DNA from: Oscillospiraceae bacterium
Lineage (GTDB): Bacteria; Bacillota; Clostridia; Oscillospirales; Oscillospiraceae
Length of the DNA: 45,841 nucleotides
Direction of reading: 5' to 3'
Assembly (NCBI GenBank): GCA_902798545.1
Contig: CADBWQ010000031.1
Location: forward strand, 1 to 45,841
Part shown: positions 39,713-45,841 of the stretch, piece after piece
Layout of the letters: every line of letters starts with the position of its first letter
Position numbering within the stretch: the stretch's first letter is position 1
The notes under the pieces: generated by a model
What the model was told of the DNA's origin: nothing
The model's input: only the letters and a program-made list of their open reading frames with translations
The model's database searches: none
Made by a program: the position numbers and the translations under genes

Positions 39713-41665
39713 ATGAGATCTGAAGCGGTTGAACAATACAACGTTGCCCTGAAACTGGGCCAGAAATATATGAAGAACGCCATCCTCCACGGTGAGTATC
39801 CGTACCCGCTGGTACTGGATGAGATCGTTCAGGAATCCGCTGTCGCCGGGTATTCCGACCTCGGCGTCATTAACATCCCCACGGATCACATTGTCGGCAC
39901 CAAGTCTGCCGGCCGTATCAATGCCTTTGCCGGCAACTTCATGCCTCTGCTGGAACCCGGTACGGAATTTGCCGCCAAATGGATCAGCCTCTGTGAAGCC
40001 AACCTCAGCGAAGAGGGTATCCGTGACCCGATCCAGTGCTATGAATTTCTCGGTCGTTTTTATGTTCAGGAGGGGAACAAGCGCCTCAGCGTTCTGAAGA
40101 GCTACCTCTCCCCAAGGATCTCCGCCCATGTCACCCGGGTAATCCCCCAGTGGACGGAGGACCACACTGTACAGGTTTATTATGAGTTCATGCACTTCTA
40201 TTCCCTCTCCGGACTCTATGGCATCGGGTTCCGCCATCGCGGCGATTATGCCAGGCTGCAGGCAGCACTCGGCTTTGAGCCGGAGCATGTCTGGACAGAG
40301 AATGAGCGCCGCAGCTTCTCCGCGGGTTTCAGTCGTTTCTGTGACGCACTGAAGAAGCATGATCTGGAAAAAGACCAGGTCACCCCGGCTGAAGTTCTGC
40401 TGATCTGGCTGCAGGTTTTCTCCTTCTCCGACATCAAGGATCTGACCCAGCCGGAGCTTGCCAAGCGCATTGATACGCTCTGGCCGGACGTTCTCGCCCG
40501 GGATCAGGACACCGCCATTGAGCTGCGCACCGAGCCTCTGGAGAAGGAAAAGAATGTCATCTCAAAGATCATCGGTATCGCCCATCCCGACCATCTGAAT
40601 ATTGCTTTTCTGTATGACGCCTCCCCTGAGGAAAGCACCTGGGTCCGGGCTCACGAAGACGGGCGCCAGTATCTGGAGGATCAGATGGTCTCTCAGGTCA
40701 CCGTCCGCACCTATATCCGTGAGCAGGAACAACAGGATTATACCGAACTGCTGGAGGCGGCCATTGCTGACGGTGCGGAACTCATCTTCGCTACCGACGC
40801 CGCCATGGTCAGCGCCTGTCGCAAGGCGGCCGCGCTGCACAAGAACGTCCGCTTTCTGACCTGCGCGCTCTTTCAGCCCTATACCGGCGTCCGCATGTAC
40901 AACGGCCGCACCTATGAGTGCAAGTTCATTACCGGTGCCATCGCCGGCATCATGACCGAGACCGACACCATCGGCTATGTAGCCAACAACCCAATCTTCG
41001 GCACCCCGGCCAGTGTCAATGCCTTTGCTCTCGGAGCCCGCATGACGAACCCGAAGGCCCGTATCCGTCTTGACTGGGGTTGTCTGCCCGGTGACCCGGT
41101 GCAGCGCCTTCTTGACAGCGGCGTTTCTGTCATCTCGAATCGCGAGATCATGAGTCCCAGTACACTGTGGCGTGATTTTGAGATGGGCACCTTCAAGCTT
41201 CAGGCCGACGGATCTCTCATTCCTCTCGCAACGCCTTTCTGGGACTGGGGCAAGCTGTATGAAAAGATCGTCCGCAGCATCTTTACCGGTGCCTGGAACG
41301 ACATTTCCTCCAGCAAAGCCATCAACTACTGGTGGGGCATGGCCAGTGGCGTCCTCGACGTCCACCTGAGCGAGTTCCTCCCCGACGGTGTGAGCGGGCT
41401 TGGCCGGATCCTGAAAGCCGGCATCTGCAGCGGCAGTCTCCAGCCCTTCCGGATGCGCATGTATGACCAGAACGGCGTCCTGCGCAATGACGGGTCCCTC
41501 TCCTTCCTGCCGGAAGAGATCATCTCCATGGACTGGTTCTGTGACAACGTTGACGGCCGAATCCCCGATTACGAAGAGCTCCGCCCCGAATACGCGGAGA
41601 CCATGCGCATCCTCGGCCTGTACAGAAAAAAACTGCTCCCGGAGGCAGAAGGAGGCCAGCTGTGA
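39713..41665 (+). CDS. Cytoplasmic fusion: ParB-like N-terminal part and BMP-type binding domain
   Basis: 650 residues without signal peptide or membrane helix. The first ~290 residues hold GVINIPTDHIVGTKSAGRIN and FYVQEGNKRLSVLKSYLS, the latter like the ParB/sulfiredoxin-type box (E-G-N-K-R). From about residue 300 (LNIAFLYDASPEESTWVRAH) a Bmp/Med-like periplasmic-binding fold follows: ELIFATDAAMVSACRKAA, ECKFITGAIAGIMTETDTIG, NPIFGTPASVNAFALGARM, VSVISNREIM, NYWWGMASGVLDV. Bmp domains normally bind nucleosides outside the cell; here the protein must be cytoplasmic. I recall similar uncharacterised proteins in other Clostridia, also beside a phosphoesterase. AAAGGA precedes the ATG. The stop overlaps the next start (GTGA). 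Confidence 0.8.
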   Translation: MRSEAVEQYNVALKLGQKYMKNAILHGEYPYPLVLDEIVQESAVAGYSDLGVINIPTDHIVGTKSAGRINAFAGNFMPLLEPGTEFAAKWISLCEANLSEEGIRDPIQCYEFLGRFYVQEGNKRLSVLKSYLSPRISAHVTRVIPQWTEDHTVQVYYEFMHFYSLSGLYGIGFRHRGDYARLQAALGFEPEHVWTENERRSFSAGFSRFCDALKKHDLEKDQVTPAEVLLIWLQVFSFSDIKDLTQPELAKRIDTLWPDVLARDQDTAIELRTEPLEKEKNVISKIIGIAHPDHLNIAFLYDASPEESTWVRAHEDGRQYLEDQMVSQVTVRTYIREQEQQDYTELLEAAIADGAELIFATDAAMVSACRKAAALHKNVRFLTCALFQPYTGVRMYNGRTYECKFITGAIAGIMTETDTIGYVANNPIFGTPASVNAFALGARMTNPKARIRLDWGCLPGDPVQRLLDSGVSVISNREIMSPSTLWRDFEMGTFKLQADGSLIPLATPFWDWGKLYEKIVRSIFTGAWNDISSSKAINYWWGMASGVLDVHLSEFLPDGVSGLGRILKAGICSGSLQPFRMRMYDQNGVLRNDGSLSFLPEEIISMDWFCDNVDGRIPDYEELRPEYAETMRILGLYRKKLLPEAEGGQL

Positions 41666-42258
41666 AGCTGCTGCTCATCTCAGATGAGGAAGACAAATAT
41701 CTTTGGGATTACTACCGGCCCGGCAATCTTGACGGGGTGGATCTCATTCTGTCCGCAGGTGACCTGAAAGCAAGCTACCTCAGCTTTCTCGTTACGGTGA
41801 CCAACCGCCCGCTGCTCTATGTCCACGGCAATCACGACGGCGCCTATGACCGTCAGCCGCCGGAGGGCTGTGACTGCGTCGACGATAAGCTCGTCGTAGT
41901 GAACGGTCTGCGGATCCTCGGTCTCGGCGGCTGCGTGAAGTACAACGGCGGACCGTATCAGTATTCCGAGCGCCAGATGCGCATGCGCATTCTGAAGCTC
42001 CAGTGGAAGATCATGCGGGCGGGCGGGGTCGACATCGTTCTGACTCATGCCCCGGTCGCCGGCTACGGTGACGCGGAGAACATCACGCATCGGGGCTTTG
42101 AGGCCTTTCTTCCCCTGCTGGACCGCTGGCAGCCCTCGTACCTGATCCACGGTCATGTTCACAAGCGCTATGACCCGCGTCAGGAACGTGTTCTGCAGTA
42201 CAGGAATACGACCATCATCAACGCAAACGGGAAATACTATCTGGAACTTGAAAAATGA
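41662..42258 (+). CDS. Calcineurin-like metallophosphoesterase
   Basis: 198 residues. Metal motifs in order: ISDEEDKYLWD (Asp; the usual DxH is altered to DEE), LILSAGDLK, VHGNHDGAYD, VLTHAPVAGYGD and LIHGHVHKRYD. These are the five blocks of the YfcE/MPP type. The missing His in the first block is odd and may change metal use or substrate. The start is GTG at 41662, overlapping the upstream stop by 4 bases, so it is made together with the ParB/Bmp fusion and probably acts on a ligand linked to it. A terminator follows at 42276. Confidence 0.86.
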   Translation: MKLLLISDEEDKYLWDYYRPGNLDGVDLILSAGDLKASYLSFLVTVTNRPLLYVHGNHDGAYDRQPPEGCDCVDDKLVVVNGLRILGLGGCVKYNGGPYQYSERQMRMRILKLQWKIMRAGGVDIVLTHAPVAGYGDAENITHRGFEAFLPLLDRWQPSYLIHGHVHKRYDPRQERVLQYRNTTIINANGKYYLELEK

Positions 42259-42275
42259 AATACATGGAAAGATTG

Positions 42276-42323
42276 AACCGGAACAGAAACGGGCTTTGAC
42301 CTGCCCGATCTGTTCCGGTTTTT
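42276..42323 (+). terminator. Terminator of the Bmp-fusion/phosphoesterase pair
   Basis: AACCGGAACAG (42276-42286) pairs with CTGTTCCGGTT (42310-42320). Inside, CGGGC (42290-42294) pairs with GCCCG (42303-42307). A T tract follows. Confidence 0.88.
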
Positions 42324-42697
42324 GTTGCTGATTATATGCCGCCTGATACGCAGGATTTCAACAGCTTCTCTTTATGACTGCCAGATGTCAGAATCAAGCA
42401 TCTATCGAGAGATTTGGATAGATTCTTTTGGTGTTGTCCGGCGCCTGAGGAAAGCGTTCTTTTGTTCTTTCCATGTGACCGTCCTGTGAGGGTCGATCCT
42501 CTATCATATCAGTAAGCTTTTTGTCTGGAGCATTATTTCCGAAAGCTGATACTCCCTGCTGATACCTCCCGATAAAGACAGGTCGGGCCCGCTGATTAAA
42601 ACAGCGTCGCCTGACCTGTCTTTGTATGAAGAGTGAAGCTCGATACCGATGCCGTTGTGAACGTACTCCGGCAGTGGCCGCTTTGTTGTTAATTGGA
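42324..42697. other. Intergenic stretch between two terminators
   Basis: No supported gene. A minus-strand frame of 86 codons (42764-42504) runs through the hairpin at 42574-42623 and is rejected. Downstream on the minus strand a 38-codon frame (MIEDRPSQDGHMERTKERF, about 42508-42395) is protein-like, but has no ribosome-binding site and follows the terminator. Confidence 0.45.
42571..42623 (-). terminator. Terminator of the M13 peptidase transcript
   Basis: AAAGACAGGTC (minus, 42623-42613) pairs perfectly with GACCTGTCTTT (42584-42574). Inside, CGCTG and CAGCG pair around TTTTAAT. The minus strand continues TTTATC. Confidence 0.75.
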
Positions 42698-42877
42698 TTA
42701 ATTCTGTATTTTCAGTCTGGTGGCGGAGGTCTTCACACCGAGGTCCAGCAGAGCAAGGGTGCACTCATTGATGATCCTCAGTTTGCTCCAGTTGGACAGT
42801 CCGCTGTCCTCTTCCGTTTTTTTCATGATTCCCGTGATTCCGTCCACATCTCCGTCCACGAAACAGGCATCAATCAT
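42698..42877 (-). CDS. Possible 59-residue protein just after the M13 peptidase gene
   Basis: It begins with an ATG four bases after the peptidase stop, inside the same transcript, and ends before the terminator at 42623. The middle DGITGIMKKTEEDSGLSNWS and the next KLRIINECTLALLDLGVKTS look like a folded, helix-rich chain. No ribosome-binding site is visible, so it would depend on coupling to the peptidase. No family is recognised; it may be a decayed fragment. Confidence 0.35.
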   Translation of the reverse strand: MIDACFVDGDVDGITGIMKKTEEDSGLSNWSKLRIINECTLALLDLGVKTSATRLKIQN

Positions 42878-42881
42878 GATA

Positions 42882-44933
42882 TTACCAGACCAGGCTCCGG
42901 TCCGCGGGATCGAGGTACATTCCGTCGCCCTCCCGGATGTCGTAAGCCTCCAGGAACTGGTCAAACTGCTGTACGGTGACGTTGGTCCGCAGATAATGCA
43001 GCGGATGCGAATCCTGCATCAGGCATAAGTATTCCATTTCGCGCGTATTGAGACGCGCCCATACTTTCGCATAGGACTCGAAGAAATCTCGGTAATTCAC
43101 TTCGCCCTTTTCCTCCAGCAGCCCCAGCATGCACTTGAGACCCGCCATGTCGGCAATCGCTTCGGTCTGGATGTTCTGGCCCTGCACCTGATAGCCGCCG
43201 AAAGCCGTCATTGAGTTAAAGAAGTCGATCAGTTTCTGGTCGCGGCTGAGGAAGGCGTTGTAATCCGCCTCGGTCCACCAGTTGTTCAGGGCGCCGGATG
43301 CGTCGAACTGAGCACCTTTGGTGTCAAAAGCGTGGGAAATCTCGTGTCCGATCACAGAGCCGATGCCGGCGTAAAGCTCCTCCCTGCTCATATTCTCCTG
43401 ATAGAACACGCCGCCCAGAATGCCACGGATGATGTTGATGGAGTTTTCCTGGGGGTTGTAGTAGGCGTTGGTCTCCAGAATGTCAAAATCCCAGATCTTG
43501 TGGTCTTTCTTCGTATTGGGCAGACTGCGGTTGTACTCCTCCATGAAATCGCTGATAGCCATGACGCTGTCGAAATAGTCCAGCCCTTCCAGTGACAGAC
43601 CGCTGTAATCGCGCCACTTGTCGGGGTAAACGGCATTGATGGTGATGGCATCCAGCTTTTCAATCGCCTTCTGGCGCGTCTCGGCCGAGAGCCATTCCTC
43701 CTCGTTGAGCATTCTGCGGTAGAAGTCAATGCACTCCTGGCAGATGCGGGTGATATCTTCCTTCATCTGCGTTGCGTCGTACTTGGCAAGGAATGCGCGG
43801 TCCATGGGCGTTGTCAGTGTGCCGCGTACCAGCTGGTACGCGACCTCTTCATCCGGCTCGGCACCCGTGCTTCCGTTTACCATGTTGCTGACAGCAATGG
43901 AGACCTCATAGCTGTCCCGATCCAGAAGGCCCATGTTATCTATCGCCGCGCAGACGATCAGATAGTTCTTCAGATCCTCCAGGCGCTCTTCCGTGTAGAC
44001 CTCATCCAGTTTCTCAAAATACGCCGGTTCCGTCACAATGCAGCGCTCCGCCACATCGAAGCCCCAGCCTTTTATAATGGTGGACAGGGGGAAGTTCCTG
44101 CAGGTCGCGAGGGCTTCGTCCAGGCTCATCTCGTTGTTGATCCGCTGAATATAGTCCGGCGACATCTGCTCAGCCGAGGTCATGATCGCGCCGGCAAGCT
44201 CAGTTTCCAGCCCAAGGGCCCGGTCCACCATGTCTTCCGCCTCTTCTTCGGTATAGCCGAACCTGGGCAGCATTCTTCCGGCCGCCATCCTGTAGGCCGC
44301 CTCCAGGCGCTCACCCATCTCGGTGCGTTCGGCATATTCCGCGGAGTCGCCCAGCAGCAGACCCATTGTGCTGAGCACGAGCAGATAGGTCTCGGGATCG
44401 TTAAACCCGGTGCTGCTTGAAAAAGCAAAGAACTGTCCCGCATGTGCGTCCCTGTCGCAGAACAGGGCTGTCAGCCCGTCCAGATCCGAAACGTCCCGGA
44501 TCCTGTCAATGATTTTCTGTATCGGCTCTACACCTGCTGCGTTGCGCGCATCCCAGTCAAGGAACGCGCTGTACAGTCCCTGTACCAGCTCGGCGTCCTC
44601 GCCCTCCAGGCTCTCGTCCGTCAGCACGGCCATGCTCATTTCCCGGATCTCGTCGGCTACCATGTTGAAAGATGATTCCGAACGGTACCCGGGACGGATT
44701 TCCGTTGTCTTTGCCCAGTCATAATTGGCATAAAGGTACAGATCGTCCCTAGGCGTCTCCGGTCTTGCCTCTACGGTCTGAATATTCTCCCGCAGCACAT
44801 AGTCCACCCAGGGGCTGCCGTCATCCAGAGCCTCCTCGTCGGCAAACGCCGTTGCCGTCAGCGCCGACAGCAGCGTCAGTGCCAGCAGCAGAGCGGCTGC
44901 CCGTTTCAAACTGTTTCGTGTCTGTTTTTTCAT
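42882..44933 (-). CDS. Secreted M13 family metallopeptidase (PepO/neprilysin-like)
   Basis: 683 residues with a signal peptide (SLKRAAALLLALTLLSALTATAFA). An N-terminal M13 domain (DDLYLYANYDWAKTTEI) is followed by INAVYPDKW and NSINIIRGILGGVFY. The zinc site HEISHAFDTKGAQFD is in GSVIGHEISH, and the third ligand Glu in EAIADMAGLK, close to the ENxAD rule. A typical C-terminal block has HPLHYLRTNVTVQQFDQFLE. Such zinc endopeptidases cut small peptides outside the cell. The ATG at 44933 is chosen over the upstream in-frame codon at 44999, because the signal peptide follows directly. Confidence 0.93.
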   Translation of the reverse strand: MKKQTRNSLKRAAALLLALTLLSALTATAFADEEALDDGSPWVDYVLRENIQTVEARPETPRDDLYLYANYDWAKTTEIRPGYRSESSFNMVADEIREMSMAVLTDESLEGEDAELVQGLYSAFLDWDARNAAGVEPIQKIIDRIRDVSDLDGLTALFCDRDAHAGQFFAFSSSTGFNDPETYLLVLSTMGLLLGDSAEYAERTEMGERLEAAYRMAAGRMLPRFGYTEEEAEDMVDRALGLETELAGAIMTSAEQMSPDYIQRINNEMSLDEALATCRNFPLSTIIKGWGFDVAERCIVTEPAYFEKLDEVYTEERLEDLKNYLIVCAAIDNMGLLDRDSYEVSIAVSNMVNGSTGAEPDEEVAYQLVRGTLTTPMDRAFLAKYDATQMKEDITRICQECIDFYRRMLNEEEWLSAETRQKAIEKLDAITINAVYPDKWRDYSGLSLEGLDYFDSVMAISDFMEEYNRSLPNTKKDHKIWDFDILETNAYYNPQENSINIIRGILGGVFYQENMSREELYAGIGSVIGHEISHAFDTKGAQFDASGALNNWWTEADYNAFLSRDQKLIDFFNSMTAFGGYQVQGQNIQTEAIADMAGLKCMLGLLEEKGEVNYRDFFESYAKVWARLNTREMEYLCLMQDSHPLHYLRTNVTVQQFDQFLEAYDIREGDGMYLDPADRSLVW

Positions 44934-45007
44934 CCTGCTTTCTCCAATCCAAGAACTGTAATCCTTTTGTATTTTACCAGATTTATCCCCTTCTGACAAC
45001 CGGCTGA

Positions 45008-45232
45008 TTATGCTCTTGCAGAGAGGAGAGATCGGCGTTTTTCCAGAGTCATAAGGCCGAGCTCAATTGCACTTTGCTGATCAAAAGAAAAACTGGGGTT
45101 GTAAAGCTCCCCGGTATTGTTAAAGACCCAGTGCTTTCCTGTATCGTTGTCATATACGATAATTCCACCGTTGATATGATCCAGTTCCTCGTCGCTGAGT
45201 TTTGTTCTTACTTCATTCATCATTGTACGCAT
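45008..45232 (-). CDS. Second putative peptide with double-glycine-type leader
   Basis: 74 residues. MNEVRTKLSDEELDHINGG fits the double-glycine/nif11-like leader pattern (LSDEEL, hydrophobic spacing, GG). The core after GG is IIVYDNDTGKHWVFNNTGEL and a tail ending in KRRSLLSARA. No Cys is present, so lanthionine or disulfide chemistry is unlikely. ATG codons at 45232 and 45223/45220 are possible; the ribosome-binding site is weak. No peptidase-transporter or modification enzyme is adjacent. Confidence 0.6.
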   Translation of the reverse strand: MRTMMNEVRTKLSDEELDHINGGIIVYDNDTGKHWVFNNTGELYNPSFSFDQQSAIELGLMTLEKRRSLLSARA

Positions 45233-45378
45233 TTTCTATCTCTGCTTTTCTTTTTTATTTTTGGGCCTGTCACCTCTGTTTTTGTTTACGAGCGCAGTAT
45301 AGCATAGACGCAATCACAGAAATGCAACAATAAAATTCGGAATGCAGTATAGAATCTCCGGTTATGGTCATGCATTGT

Positions 45379-45403
45379 AAAACCGGCCGTATTTCAGGCC
45401 GGT
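45379..45403 (-). terminator. Terminator of the nuclease-like gene
   Basis: On the minus strand ACCGGCC (45403-45397) and GGCCGGT (45388-45382) pair around an 8-base loop, followed by TTTTAC. It lies 11 bases after the gene's stop. Confidence 0.8.
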
Positions 45404-45413
45404 CAAAAGAATC

Positions 45414-45812
45414 TCATTTATCAAAGAATCCTGTCCCCCAGAAACCGGAGCTGCCTTCCCTGGCTTCTTTCTCAATCATTTCAAAATGGTGTTGATATCT
45501 GGTGTTCGGTTCCATCACCAATGTCCGTGCCATGCCCATCCCCAGCATCACATCCTGGAGCATCATACCGTCCATATAGACATAAGCCAGAGTACGGTCA
45601 TACTTGTCTTTTAATTCCTGGTCGTACTCAAGCGTGACTCGCCTGCCATCGACATACTGCTTCAGGAATAGTGAAGCTCGCTCTCCTTCTGGTGTGTTCT
45701 TCTCTGCATCCGGATGAACACTCTCCGGCGCATCAATTCCGGTTAAAGACTCAGTTTTCCTAAAACCATTGATATTACAAGGCATTTCGCCTGTCCAATG
45801 CTCGGTTTTCAT
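45414..45812 (-). CDS. Staphylococcal-nuclease-like protein, N-terminus missing
   Basis: 132 residues. GIDAPESVHP is the SNase active-site loop (Asp-40/Glu-43 equivalents). LEYDQELKDKYDRTLAYVYM has the Arg-87 equivalent, and GMMLQDVMLGMGMARTLVM and GSSGFWG complete the C-terminal half. The first beta strands with the DGDT motif are absent, and the position of Arg-35, normally before GID, is Ser. The 30 residues before GIDAPE do not look like the family. It is probably a truncated, inactive gene. The ATG at 45812 is close to the window edge, so upstream context is unseen. Confidence 0.65.
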   Translation of the reverse strand: MKTEHWTGEMPCNINGFRKTESLTGIDAPESVHPDAEKNTPEGERASLFLKQYVDGRRVTLEYDQELKDKYDRTLAYVYMDGMMLQDVMLGMGMARTLVMEPNTRYQHHFEMIEKEAREGSSGFWGTGFFDK

Positions 45813-45841
45813 GTATTTTCCCTTGTTTTTGCCCTTACGAG

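Noticed and set aside
42504-42764. 86-codon minus-strand frame after the M13 peptidase
   Set aside because: It runs through a perfect terminator hairpin at 42574-42623 and has no start signal.

Overview
The window reads as a chromosome segment of a moderately GC-rich member of the Clostridia (Bacillota). The main support is the conserved block hprK-murB-rapZ-whiA-dnaE at 23.3-30.5 kb. It is backed by a zinc-type ribosomal protein L28, an MntR-like regulator, a CD1871A-type CXXC protein and an EFR1-type ferredoxin, all familiar in Clostridia. No genus can be fixed by eye, and no tRNA, rRNA, CRISPR array or intact insertion sequence was seen.

Left part (1-11 kb): accessory and decayed. The 3' end of a phage-type family A DNA polymerase occurs three times (690-967, 4755-5003, 7992-8040). 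Between the copies lie an export-type ABC operon with a NEW3-domain surface protein (1.3-4.6 kb) and a secreted FMN/FAD oxidoreductase divergent from a TetR regulator (5.4-7.7 kb), with a perfect 22-bp palindrome in their shared promoter. Then come an amber-interrupted sigma-like gene, a secreted acidic Tyr/Asp repeat protein, a gene-poor stretch (9.8-10.95 kb) with a run of long hairpins, and a peptide with a double-glycine-type leader.

Middle part (11-20 kb): an esterase, a membrane redox pair (CXXC protein plus a polyferredoxin fused to a TlpA thioredoxin), two overlapping small ORFs, and a minus-strand run: Nudix hydrolase, glycosyltransferase, esterase-like lipoprotein or anchored protein, DUF1294, EFR1 ferredoxin and a GIY-YIG protein.

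Core part (20-30.5 kb): CCA-adding enzyme, MntR-like regulator, xpt, rpmB, then the plus-strand operon hprK-murB-rapZ-whiA-dnaE, which couples carbon control, wall precursor synthesis, division control and replication.

Right part (30.6-45.8 kb): the most interesting metabolic unit is a minus-strand cluster of two different sn-glycerol-1-phosphate dehydrogenase (AraM-type) genes flanking a complete AfuABC/FbpABC-like importer, with a HAD phosphatase just upstream. The importer-dehydrogenase operon starts at an exact TTGACA-17-TATAAT promoter. I infer uptake and oxidation of a phosphorylated glycerol-like compound; this is not demonstrated. Next are a MoaE-like protein, an EamA exporter, a cytoplasmic ParB-like/BMP-domain fusion translationally coupled to a metallophosphoesterase, a secreted M13 peptidase, a second peptide with a double-glycine-type leader, and an N-terminally truncated staphylococcal-nuclease-like gene.
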